Below, one piece after another: positions 1 through 5,998 of a stretch of DNA of 11,272 bases. Position 1 is the stretch's first letter. Every line of letters begins with the position of its first letter. Source of the DNA: Microcaldota archaeon (lineage in GTDB: Archaea; Micrarchaeota; Micrarchaeia; Micrarchaeales; CABMGC01); contig DAIDLJ010000027.1 of the NCBI GenBank assembly GCA_027449585.1, forward strand, positions 1 to 11,272. Direction: 5' to 3'. Made by a program: the position numbers and the translations under genes. The notes below the pieces were generated by a model. It had not been told where the DNA came from and made no database searches. It worked only from the letters and a program-made list of their open reading frames with translations.

Positions 1-38
1 TAAGTTTATTATTAATTTTATCATATATACGCGCTATG

Positions 39-45
39 TTTTTTT
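39..45 (+). terminator. T-tract, possible terminator of an upstream gene
   Basis: A run of seven T lies in an AT-rich stretch with no open frame that I can support. Archaeal intrinsic termination mainly needs a T-rich run, so this may end a transcript entering from the left. There is no convincing hairpin in front of it. The rest of 1-95 shows only AT-rich sequence, including a TATATA-like run near 24-29. Confidence 0.25.
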
Positions 46-95
46 CCAATATTTACGAGCTTATTGTCAATTTTGCTCTCCTACTTTCAGTCAGG

Positions 96-103
96 TTTAT
101 TAT
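96..103 (+). promoter_or_regulatory. Box A (TATA) promoter element of the helicase gene
   Basis: TTTATTAT is centred about 24 bases before the ATG at 123, the usual archaeal distance from box A to the transcription start. Transcription would therefore begin at or next to the start codon, giving a leaderless mRNA. A GTGA at 116-119 is too close to the ATG to act as a good ribosome-binding site, which fits leaderless translation. Confidence 0.5.
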
Positions 104-122
104 CTTGAGCATGAAGTGAATA

Positions 123-1676
123 ATGGTAATCATGCCTGTAGATGGAAGATGGCTAAAGCTCGGCGGTGCTGCAGACTACATAAATCTTGACGGGATAGAA
201 TTCAGGGAGTACCAGCTGAACATAATCGAGTCGGTGCACAGGAATGGAAACACTCTTGTAGTACTGCCTACAGGCCTTGGAAAGACCTTCATAGGCACAA
301 GCATAATAGCCAAAGCGCTTGCCTCTGGAAAAAGGGCAATGCTGCTCGCCCCGACAAAGCCACTCACAGAGCAGCACTACAACGTTCTAACTAAGATGCT
401 AAAGGTCTCCAGGGACGATATCCTCCTGCTTACCGGATCCATAAGCAAGGGCGAGAGAAGCGGTCTGGAGAACAAGGCGAAGGTGATAATAGCTACGCCT
501 CAGACCGTCGCCAACGACCTCAAGAGCGGCAACTTCTCGCTCGAGGGGTTCGGGGCCGTAATATTCGATGAGTGCCACAGGGCAGTTGGAAAGTACGCAT
601 ACACATATCTGGCCAACGAATGCACCGTGCGCGACATACTAATAGTTGGCCTTACCGCGTCTCCAGGGAGCAAGAAGGAGAGGATCAATGCGCTTGTTAA
701 TGCGCTGGGAATACGGCACATAGAGGCGAGGGTCTCAAGCGATGGCGACGTCGCCAAATACGTCATGCAAAAGCATCTCCACATAGTCTATGTGGACCTA
801 AGCGGGCGCATAAAGGACATCTCAGAGAGCCTCAAGCCAGAGATAGATGCAAGCATAAGCACGCTCAACAGCCTAGGATTGATGCGCTTCAACACCGATT
901 ACCTTCCTAAAGGAAGGCTCATAGACCTGGGCAATCAGATAAGCAAGATACAGGCGCCAAATTATCGCATGGCTGCCATGGCCGCATACTCAAAGCTGCT
1001 CAACGCCTCTCACGCCCAGGACCTTGTCCTCTCGGAGGGCATAGAACCTTTCCTTAGTTACGTCGATTCGCTCTATGACAGGGAGAAGAAGAGCAGGAGC
1101 CTTGAATCATTGCTAAAGAGCAGGGGAATGCTGGCTGCAAGGGAGTATGCCATGACTTCAATGAAGATGGGGGAGGAGCATCCCAAGGTTGATGCGGTGC
1201 TCAGGATACTTGGGGAGCACAAGGGAAAGAAGGTCATGCTCTTTGCGCAATATCGCTCAACCGTAAAGATGCTTGTCGAGTGGATAAATGGCAGGGGCAT
1301 TCGCGCAATGTCATTTGTCGGCAAGAAGGAAGGAGTGACGCAGGAGACGCAGAAGAAGGTGGTTCAGGACTTTCGCGACGGAGCTTTCGATGTGCTGGTG
1401 GCAAGCTCGATAGGCGAGGAAGGAATGGACATACCTGGGGTTAATGTGGTGATATTCTACGAGCCCATACCAAATGAGATAAGGAACATTCAGCGCAGGG
1501 GCAGGACAGGCAGGTTCGACACCGGAGACGTTTACATAATCGTTGCTAAAGGCACAAAGGACCAGATCTATCTGAGAATATCAGAGCAGAGGGAGATGAA
1601 GATGCTCAACCTGATAAATGTCGTCAACCAGCGACTTGACCGGAAGCTTCCAACGCAGGGCCAATCCATCCTTTAG
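123..1676 (+). CDS. hef: Hef-type superfamily 2 helicase, without XPF nuclease domain
   Basis: This is an ATP-dependent DNA helicase of the Hef/FANCM/MPH1 group, whose members unwind or remodel stalled forks and branched DNA. The sequence shows a Q-like motif (EFREYQ, about 26-31), Walker A PTGLGKT (49-55), a DECH Walker B box followed by RAVGKYAY (149-160), motif III TASPG (178-182), an alpha-helical insert around 225-350, motif V with SSIGEEGMDIPG (428-439), and motif VI QRRGRTGR (457-464). FYEPIPNEIR before motif VI is very Hef-like. The protein has 517 residues and stops just after the helicase core, whereas classical euryarchaeal Hef carries an ERCC4/XPF nuclease and helix-hairpin-helix region behind it. 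No nuclease gene follows in this window. The start at 123 is chosen because box A lies about 24 bases upstream; a second ATG in frame lies at 132. Confidence 0.88.
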   Translation: MVIMPVDGRWLKLGGAADYINLDGIEFREYQLNIIESVHRNGNTLVVLPTGLGKTFIGTSIIAKALASGKRAMLLAPTKPLTEQHYNVLTKMLKVSRDDILLLTGSISKGERSGLENKAKVIIATPQTVANDLKSGNFSLEGFGAVIFDECHRAVGKYAYTYLANECTVRDILIVGLTASPGSKKERINALVNALGIRHIEARVSSDGDVAKYVMQKHLHIVYVDLSGRIKDISESLKPEIDASISTLNSLGLMRFNTDYLPKGRLIDLGNQISKIQAPNYRMAAMAAYSKLLNASHAQDLVLSEGIEPFLSYVDSLYDREKKSRSLESLLKSRGMLAAREYAMTSMKMGEEHPKVDAVLRILGEHKGKKVMLFAQYRSTVKMLVEWINGRGIRAMSFVGKKEGVTQETQKKVVQDFRDGAFDVLVASSIGEEGMDIPGVNVVIFYEPIPNEIRNIQRRGRTGRFDTGDVYIIVAKGTKDQIYLRISEQREMKMLNLINVVNQRLDRKLPTQGQSIL

Positions 1677-1685
1677 TCAGATTAC

Positions 1686-1729
1686 GTCGTAAAAAGGCAT
1701 TGCGGTTTTTGGCAAATGCCTTCTACGAC
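1686..1729 (+). repeat. Long imperfect hairpin after the helicase gene
   Basis: GTCGTA (1686-1691) pairs with TACGAC (1724-1729). Inside it, AAGGCATT pairs with AATGCCTT after a small internal bulge, and further GC/GC pairing is possible around a loop containing five T. The stem begins nine bases after the helicase stop codon. No T-run follows it, so it is not a textbook terminator. It may be an mRNA 3'-end structure, a processing site or a small RNA. Confidence 0.6.
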
Positions 1730-1806
1730 TGAAACCCCATGCCATTAAAACATAACCTGCGCATTTTTGTGTGATATGTGTATATCGCCGAAAATAGCAC
1801 AAAAGG

Positions 1807-1814
1807 TTTATATA
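1807..1814 (+). promoter_or_regulatory. Box A (TATA) promoter element of the small unknown gene
   Basis: TTTATATA is centred 24 to 25 bases before the ATG at 1835. This spacing predicts a leaderless transcript starting at that ATG and argues against the two earlier in-frame ATGs at 1778 and 1814, which lie upstream of or inside the box. Confidence 0.6.
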
Positions 1815-1834
1815 TGAAAAAATCAAGAATAGAT

Positions 1835-2077
1835 ATGGGGAATGGGATGGACCAAAAAACAATGGCTAGGATGGCGATGTTGCCGGCGGGTGGGGACCTT
1901 ACGGAGATCGCAAGCGGCCTCGAGGAATATGCGGTGCAATTTCCAGAGTCCAGAGACGAGGTCATTGGGCTGATGGAGGAGTTCTCGAGAAGCAAAAAGG
2001 GGTCTGAAAATGACTTCAAGGAGACTGCGGAGCGTATTGCGGCAATAAGCATGTTAGAGATACTCTGCGGCAAGTAA
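1835..2077 (+). CDS. Small acidic helical protein of unknown function
   Basis: I do not recognise a family. From the start at 1835 the product has 80 residues. It is predicted mostly alpha-helical, with a methionine-rich N-terminus (MGNGMDQKTMARMAML), a Gly-Gly turn, then amphipathic acidic helices (LTEIASGLEEYAVQF, DEVIGLMEEFSR) and a last helix ending in ILCGK. It has no membrane segment, no zinc-binding cysteine pairs and no helix-hairpin-helix glycine motif, so it is not a detached C-terminal part of Hef. The frame is open from 1778, but a strong TATA box at 1807-1814 places transcription at about 1835, so the longer form is unlikely. It stands alone between the helicase and a convergent minus-strand gene. 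It might be a small regulatory or adaptor protein, but nothing in the sequence shows that. Confidence 0.6.
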   Translation: MGNGMDQKTMARMAMLPAGGDLTEIASGLEEYAVQFPESRDEVIGLMEEFSRSKKGSENDFKETAERIAAISMLEILCGK

Positions 2078-2113
2078 TGCTGCCTTAATTCACTGTGGAG
2101 GTGCCTTGGGATT

Positions 2114-2353
2114 CTAGCTCTCTTGATCTAGGATCTCAAGCATCTGCCCCTGACCTAATCCTGAAGGAAACTGCTCAAACTCCACTATAACGAAGGGATC
2201 CTCTGCGGACACCACTTTTCCAGGCCAGACCTTCTCGTTCTTGTCAACGTATTGGACCTTCTTTCCGATTAGTCCCTGCAGGTCGACCTCCTCGCTTGGA
2301 CTTGCCAAAAGGTGGTTCCTGTCGAGCGACGTAACTATTGCGTATATCATCAA
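2114..2353 (-). CDS. Putative divergent ribosomal protein eL33 (L35Ae-like) small beta-barrel
   Basis: This 79-residue, beta-rich protein resembles archaeal L35Ae, a small barrel protein of the large ribosomal subunit. From memory of that family, the order is: an N-terminal strand (MMIYAIVTSLDR), then LIGKKVQYVD, then a turn and PGKVVSAEDPFVIVEFEQF, then PSGLGQGQMLEIL. This lines up with the usual IGxxVxW...GKIVRVHGxxGxVRxxF...LPGQALGxxVEI layout. The conserved His-Gly and second Gly of the family, and several basic residues, are missing here, and the protein is acidic overall. It could therefore be a lineage-specific eL33, a relative with a new role, or an unrelated SH3-like barrel. The start is a double ATG; a TTTTTAAAGG box lies about 30 bases upstream on this strand. 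It is convergent with the small unknown gene, 36 bases apart. Confidence 0.62.
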   Translation of the reverse strand: MMIYAIVTSLDRNHLLASPSEEVDLQGLIGKKVQYVDKNEKVWPGKVVSAEDPFVIVEFEQFPSGLGQGQMLEILDQES

Positions 2354-2378
2354 AGCACAAAGTATTCATCAATCCCAA

Positions 2379-2399
2379 CCTTTAAAAACATTTTATGCA
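2379..2399. promoter_or_regulatory. Divergent promoter region between the L35Ae-like gene and the DUF929 gene
   Basis: The sequence CCTTTAAAAA, read on the minus strand as TTTTTAAAGG, is a candidate box A for the leftward gene, about 30 bases before its start. On the plus strand TTTTATGCA at 2391-2399 lies about 29 bases before the ATG at 2424, and TTTAAAA at 2381-2387 is an alternative. Because TTTAAA is self-complementary, the two genes may share one box. Confidence 0.45.
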
Positions 2400-2423
2400 T
2401 AAGGTCTTCATATCGTTGGTCCT

Positions 2424-3209
2424 ATGGAAAAGAAAATCCTCTACCTTGCGGTCTTTGTAGTAATAATAGCGGTTGCAGCGCTTGCGTACACATCATTTTT
2501 CTCGCAGAAGAGCACAAGCGGTCTTGACGGCCAGGTGGGCGCGCAGGTGTCTCAATCGTTCCTCTCAAAGATGAATGTTCCAAGCAGCGTAAGCAACAAG
2601 ATAGGGGCCGGTGCAGTCTCAAATCCACCGTTCAAGATTAATTCCTCGGTTCTATACAATGGCACAAAGCCGATGGTCGTCTACATAGGCGCGGACTACT
2701 GTCCATACTGCGCCATAACAAGATGGGGGCTGATAGTCGCATTGCAGAGGTTCGGAAACTTCTCCAACATTAAGTACATGGCATCCAATGCGACAGATGT
2801 CTATCCCAACACGCCGACCTTTACGTTCTACAACTCGACTTACCAGAGCAATTACGTACAGTTCCAGGCAGTTGAGACTGTGGCAAGGAACGAGCAGCAG
2901 GCCCTGCAGACGCCGACAAGCTTCCAGAACCTTCTCATCTCAACCTACGATCCAAAGGGCGGCATACCATTCGTCGATTTCGCAAACCTCTCAATACAGG
3001 ACGGTGCGCCGGCAACCCCGCAGGTGCTTGATGGATACAACTGGAGTGAGATTGCATCAAACCTTACCAATGTAAATTCGTCAATGTCCCAGACGATAGT
3101 GGGCATGGCTGACGTATATACTGCAGAGATCTGCCGCGCAACCAACATGACGCCACAGAGCGTCTGCTCGCAGCCCTACGTTGCAAAGCTGCTCAAGACT
3201 CTGGCATAA
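2424..3209 (+). CDS. Membrane-anchored DUF929 thioredoxin-like oxidoreductase (CPYC)
   Basis: This is a likely thiol oxidoreductase acting outside the cell membrane. Residues 4-26 form a single hydrophobic N-terminal segment after the basic MEKK, a signal anchor or uncleaved signal. The thioredoxin-like core begins near residue 82 with MVVYIGADYCPYCAITRW. Its active site is C93-P-Y-C96. The following stretch matches the DUF929 pattern I recall: ALQRFGNF, a Y..S...DVYPNTPTFTF run, then VETVARNEQ. A second cysteine pair, C237 and C248, sits in the C-terminal helix region and could relay electrons or form a structural disulfide. Ten N-X-S/T sequons support an external, glycosylated location. The gene lies 11 bases before a VKOR gene, its likely membrane re-oxidation partner. 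Cytosolic thioredoxin is ruled out by the anchor and sequons. Confidence 0.85.
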   Translation: MEKKILYLAVFVVIIAVAALAYTSFFSQKSTSGLDGQVGAQVSQSFLSKMNVPSSVSNKIGAGAVSNPPFKINSSVLYNGTKPMVVYIGADYCPYCAITRWGLIVALQRFGNFSNIKYMASNATDVYPNTPTFTFYNSTYQSNYVQFQAVETVARNEQQALQTPTSFQNLLISTYDPKGGIPFVDFANLSIQDGAPATPQVLDGYNWSEIASNLTNVNSSMSQTIVGMADVYTAEICRATNMTPQSVCSQPYVAKLLKTLA

Positions 3210-3220
3210 GGGATGGTCGA

Positions 3221-3631
3221 TTGAACGCAAAGAATGTAGCGCTGATAATAGCGATAATAGGCTTGCTGATAAGCATATACCTCGTCATACTCCACTACAC
3301 CTCTATTCTTCCCCTCGACTGTCCGGACAAGGGGATCATAAACTGCTCGAACGTCCTTAACAGCAAGTACTCCACGATACTCGGAGTGCCAAATGCCGTG
3401 CTCGGCCTTGTCTTCTTCGTCGCGGAGATAATAGCAATAGAGAAATATTTTGGAAAGGATGAGATGCTTCTTCTAAGCAGCATAGGACTTGTCTTCGTTG
3501 CGTACTTCATACTTGCAGAGTACATGATAGGAAACATATGCCTCTTCTGCACAGGCGTACATGCATGCACACTGGCGCTATTTCTCATCAGCATAAAATA
3601 CAGGGAGAACGGAAAGGCGGCTACCTCTTAG
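3221..3631 (+). CDS. Vitamin K epoxide reductase (VKOR) family membrane protein
   Basis: This is a quinone-linked membrane enzyme that makes disulfides de novo and passes them to an external thioredoxin-like partner; it replaces DsbB in many prokaryotes. The product has 136 residues and about four or five membrane segments (about 5-24, 55-73, 80-99, 100-128). All key VKOR features are visible: the loop cysteine pair C34 and C42, the conserved serine in NSKYSTILGVPNAVLG (45-62), and the membrane CXXC C107-L-F-C110. The only suitable start in frame is TTG at 3221; ATG GTC GAT TGA just before it is a four-codon mini-frame whose stop overlaps the TTG. The gene sits 11 bases after the DUF929 gene, and the two very probably form one operon and one redox relay. 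Its last 11 bases overlap the end of the convergent glycosyltransferase gene. Confidence 0.88.
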   Translation: MNAKNVALIIAIIGLLISIYLVILHYTSILPLDCPDKGIINCSNVLNSKYSTILGVPNAVLGLVFFVAEIIAIEKYFGKDEMLLLSSIGLVFVAYFILAEYMIGNICLFCTGVHACTLALFLISIKYRENGKAATS

Positions 3632-4514
3632 TTAACTTCTTCTCTATCTCAAGCAGCATGTCCAGTATAAGGCCTGCAACTATCAGCAGGAAGCCTAGCA
3701 CGACGAGCATGAATGCAAGAAGCGCCCTTCCTGTCTGCGTGAACGTGCCGGTGTTGAGAAAATTGACAAGCACCCCAAATCCTATCAGTAATCCTATCAC
3801 TCCTGCAATGACTCCCAGCCCCCCGAATATCAGTAGCGGGCTGTAGTCCCTAAGCTGCCTTACCAGATGCGATGCCACATTAACACCATAAATGAACTTT
3901 GACCTTGTCAGTTTAGATGTTCCAAGCCTCCTCTTATAATATCTTATGTCGACTTCCCTTACCCGATATCCAAGCTTGGCGAGTTCGATTGCAAAGAAGG
4001 CTATGCCGGCCCTGTAAGGGTCGACGTCACGTATCTTCTCAAACGCCTCTCTCCTCATCACGAACAGCCCGGTAAGCACGTCGTGCACATCTGTTCCGTA
4101 AAGCTTGCTAAACAACCAGCTCAAGCCAAAGTTCCCAACCTTTAGATAGGCGCCCATGGCCCCGTCCTCTATGTCATTCATCCTATTCCCAAGCACGAAA
4201 TCGGCCTTTCCATTGCCTATCATCCTTATGCCGTCAACTATTCCGCTTACGTCGTGTGTCTCATCCGCGTCTATGCTTGCAAGTATCTCTCCATGCGCAT
4301 GGCGCAGCCCCTGCATTATGGCCCTCTCAACCCCACGGTCATGCTGCCTGAGCACAGTTGCACCTGTTGATTTAAGCCTCCTGTAATACTTCTCACTGCT
4401 TTTATCGACTATTATTATCTCCGCATCCCTGCCCAGTGCCTTGCGAAGAGACCTCACTAGGCTAAAGACGCTCTCCTCCTCTATTGTAGGTACGATTACG
4501 CTTACCCTAGGCAT
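3621..4514 (-). CDS. Family 2 glycosyltransferase, dolichyl-phosphate hexose synthase-like, membrane-anchored
   Basis: This is a GT-A fold glycosyltransferase of the DPM1/AglD-like group. It probably moves a hexose from a nucleotide sugar to a polyprenyl phosphate at the inner membrane face, feeding N-glycosylation or surface glycan synthesis. Visible are the N-terminal SVIVPTIEEE (5-14), VDKSSEKY (36-43), the metal-binding D82-A-D84 box in SIDADETHD, LGNRMND (108-114), DVLTGLFVMRREAF (145-158) and the YKRRLGTSKL element (193-202) typical of the group. Two membrane helices end the protein (about 226-250 and 264-288), followed by a basic tail. Donor and acceptor cannot be read from the sequence. 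The neighbouring sequon-rich secreted proteins are plausible downstream targets. The ATG at 4514 has a TTTAAATAAT box about 31 bases upstream. Confidence 0.88.
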   Translation of the reverse strand: MPRVSVIVPTIEEESVFSLVRSLRKALGRDAEIIIVDKSSEKYYRRLKSTGATVLRQHDRGVERAIMQGLRHAHGEILASIDADETHDVSGIVDGIRMIGNGKADFVLGNRMNDIEDGAMGAYLKVGNFGLSWLFSKLYGTDVHDVLTGLFVMRREAFEKIRDVDPYRAGIAFFAIELAKLGYRVREVDIRYYKRRLGTSKLTRSKFIYGVNVASHLVRQLRDYSPLLIFGGLGVIAGVIGLLIGFGVLVNFLNTGTFTQTGRALLAFMLVVLGFLLIVAGLILDMLLEIEKKLTKR

Positions 4515-4540
4515 GCTACCCGCTATAATATGGGGTACAT

Positions 4541-4550
4541 ATTATTTAAA
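4541..4550 (-). promoter_or_regulatory. Box A (TATA) promoter element of the glycosyltransferase gene
   Basis: Read on the minus strand this is TTTAAATAAT, centred about 31 bases before the ATG at 4514, predicting a leader of about six bases. The neighbouring TTTAAATC on the plus strand recurs in the palindrome before the PadR-type gene. Confidence 0.5.
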
Positions 4551-4603
4551 TCAAATTTTGAGGCGGTCATTAACAGTCATCCTTTTATAACCTACTCCCT
4601 AAG

Positions 4604-4611
4604 ATATAATT
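4604..4611 (+). promoter_or_regulatory. Probable box A of the PadR-transporter operon
   Basis: ATATAATT is centred about 30 bases before the ATG at 4638, which would give a leader of about five bases. A second candidate, TTTTATAA at 4583-4590, would start transcription near 4612, inside the palindrome. I cannot decide between them from sequence alone. Confidence 0.45.
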
Positions 4612-4629
4612 TAGTTTAAATCTAAACTA
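4612..4629. promoter_or_regulatory. Inverted repeat, candidate PadR operator
   Basis: TAGTTTA at 4612-4618 and TAAACTA at 4623-4629 form a perfect seven-base inverted repeat around four bases. It lies between the likely box A and the start of the PadR-type gene, where a bound dimer would block transcription. PadR regulators usually control their own operon through such dyads, so autoregulation is likely. The assignment rests on position and symmetry only. Confidence 0.6.
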
Positions 4630-4637
4630 GTGCTGAC

Positions 4638-5006
4638 ATGGTCGATAATAAGATGCCCTACGATAAGGACTTACAAAGGGGGATAGTCAAGATAATGATA
4701 CTTAGCTACATAAAGAAGCATAGGACCTATCCATACCAGCTGCTTGGGATACTCAAGTCCCTCAAGCCGCTTCATGACAAAAATATGCACAGCACAATAA
4801 CAAAGAACGACATCTACAACATGACATCGGCTCTAGAGAAGGGCGGCTATATACGCAGCAGCACCCAGATGAGCGGCAGGAAGGCAAAGAAGGTGTTCAC
4901 CATAACAAAACGCGGAGAAGGGGTGGTAAAGGACAAGAACAGAATATTCTTTGCCATGATATCCCAGCTCAAGAGGCTTGTGAAGGAGGAGTTCAATGAC
5001 CAATAA
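4638..5006 (+). CDS. PadR-family transcriptional regulator
   Basis: This is a winged-helix DNA-binding protein of 122 residues, the short PadR type. The N-terminal part reads QRGIVKIMILSYIKKHRTYPYQLLGILKSL (13-42), matching the PadR layout in which helix 1 is followed by a YPYQLL-type turn before the recognition helices. IYNMTSALEKGGYI holds the recognition helix, and SGRKAKKVFTITKRGEGVV forms the basic wing. A C-terminal helix (IFFAMISQLKRLVKEE) would serve dimerisation. The gene overlaps the ABC ATPase gene by 11 bases, and an inverted repeat lies just upstream. PadR proteins paired with DrrAB-type exporters commonly act as ligand-released repressors of their pump; this is family knowledge, and the ligand here is unknown. 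Confidence 0.82.
   Translation: MVDNKMPYDKDLQRGIVKIMILSYIKKHRTYPYQLLGILKSLKPLHDKNMHSTITKNDIYNMTSALEKGGYIRSSTQMSGRKAKKVFTITKRGEGVVKDKNRIFFAMISQLKRLVKEEFNDQ
4983..4990 (+). promoter_or_regulatory. Ribosome-binding site of the ABC ATPase gene
   Basis: AAGGAGGA lies inside the end of the PadR gene, with GGAGG six bases before the ATG at 4996. It fixes that start and shows that the overlap is a real translational junction. Confidence 0.75.
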
Positions 5007-5994
5007 TATATTAGAGATAAAGCACCTGGTCAAGAAGTTCGGCGACTTCACAGCTGTCGACGGAATAAGCCTGGAGATAAAATCTGGGGAGATATTCGGA
5101 ATCCTGGGCCCCAACGGCGCAGGCAAGACAACCACCATAAACCTGATACTCGGCCTTCTCAAGCCCACCTCCGGCGCGATAACCATCGATGGTATAGACA
5201 TATCGAAAGGAGGCGAGAAGGTAAAGAAGATGATGGGCCTCATGACACAGGAGACCGTTGTCGACGGCGATTTATCTGCAAGGGACAACCTGGAGATCTT
5301 CGCCGACCTCTATCATGTTCCAAAGGACAAGATAGACGGAAAGATAAAGGAGGCTCTTAACGAGGCGGACCTGAGCAGCTTCTCCGAAAGGCAATCCGGC
5401 ACATTCTCTGGAGGAATGCAGAGGCGTTTAACCCTTGTGAGGGCGATGATACAGGATCCAAGGATACTAATACTGGACGAGCCTACGACTGGGCTTGACA
5501 TACAGAACAGGGTCAGCATGTGGGGTCACATAAAGGATTTGACAAAGATCGGAGTGACCATAATACTGACCACCCAGTATCTCGAAGAAGCGGATGCGCT
5601 TTGCGACAGGATAGCCATAATAGACCACGGAAAGATAAGGGCCATAGGCACTGCATCCGAGCTCAAGAAGATGGTGGGCACCGGAAGGATCCTTGAGATA
5701 ATATTCGAGAACGAATCGCAGGCTCAGCAGGCGTCAGCGCTCCTCAAGAGCCGTTTCAAGTTTAGCCCGAGCGTCAAGGGAGACAAGCTTGATGCCGTGC
5801 TTGAAAAATGGGACGTGAAGGTGCTGCCAGAGATACTCTCAGCACTTGAGAAAAAGAGGCTCACGGTGGCCTCGATAAACGTACACCTGCCAACGCTTGA
5901 TGACGTGTTCATCAAGCTCACTGGCTCCGGAATGAGGGATTCTGCGGACGAAAGCCACGTCTCCGCAAGATCCAACATGTTCATGCGAAGGTGA
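4996..5994 (+). CDS. ABC exporter ATPase, DrrA-like
   Basis: This is the ATP-binding subunit of an ABC-2 type exporter. The motifs are complete: Walker A GPNGAGKT (38-45), Q-loop Q85 in MTQET, signature FSGGMQRR (137-144), Walker B ILILDEPT (157-164), and D-loop GLD (166-168). The switch (H-loop) position is glutamine, Q194 in TTQYLEEAD, instead of histidine. This is a known feature of the daunorubicin-resistance DrrA group, so it is a subfamily marker rather than a defect. The extra C-terminal domain ends with PTLDDVFIKLTG, also typical of DrrA-like proteins. The product has 332 residues. Four bases separate it from the permease gene, whose ribosome-binding site contains this gene's stop codon. 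The transported compound cannot be predicted. Confidence 0.92.
   Translation: MTNNILEIKHLVKKFGDFTAVDGISLEIKSGEIFGILGPNGAGKTTTINLILGLLKPTSGAITIDGIDISKGGEKVKKMMGLMTQETVVDGDLSARDNLEIFADLYHVPKDKIDGKIKEALNEADLSSFSERQSGTFSGGMQRRLTLVRAMIQDPRILILDEPTTGLDIQNRVSMWGHIKDLTKIGVTIILTTQYLEEADALCDRIAIIDHGKIRAIGTASELKKMVGTGRILEIIFENESQAQQASALLKSRFKFSPSVKGDKLDAVLEKWDVKVLPEILSALEKKRLTVASINVHLPTLDDVFIKLTGSGMRDSADESHVSARSNMFMRR
5988..5994 (+). promoter_or_regulatory. Ribosome-binding site of the permease gene, overlapping the ATPase stop codon
   Basis: AAGGTGA ends with the TGA stop of the ATPase gene and stands four bases before the ATG at 5999. The arrangement GGTGA-four bases-ATG recurs exactly at 7165-7176. 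Confidence 0.7.
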
Positions 5995-5998
5995 AAGA

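Noticed and set aside
500..784. Open frame of 94 codons on the minus strand inside the helicase gene
   Set aside because: It lies wholly antisense to clear helicase motifs, has no promoter or ribosome-binding site, and its translation is low-complexity without a family.
1731..1806. Possible C/D box small RNA (CTGA near 1728 and TGTGATA-like boxes after it)
   Set aside because: The boxes are in the wrong order and spacing, and no matching C' and D pair was found.
1835..2077. Idea that the 80-residue protein is the missing C-terminal part of Hef (helix-hairpin-helix)
   Set aside because: There are no GxG hairpin motifs and no ERCC4 residues, and the gene has its own promoter.
4833..5288. Open frame of 151 codons on the minus strand across the PadR-ATPase junction
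   Set aside because: It is antisense to two well-supported genes, including Walker A, and has no recognisable domain.
5575..5580. Missing H-loop histidine in the ABC ATPase as a sign of inactivity
   Set aside because: Glutamine at this place within TTQYLEEAD is normal for DrrA-like ATPases.
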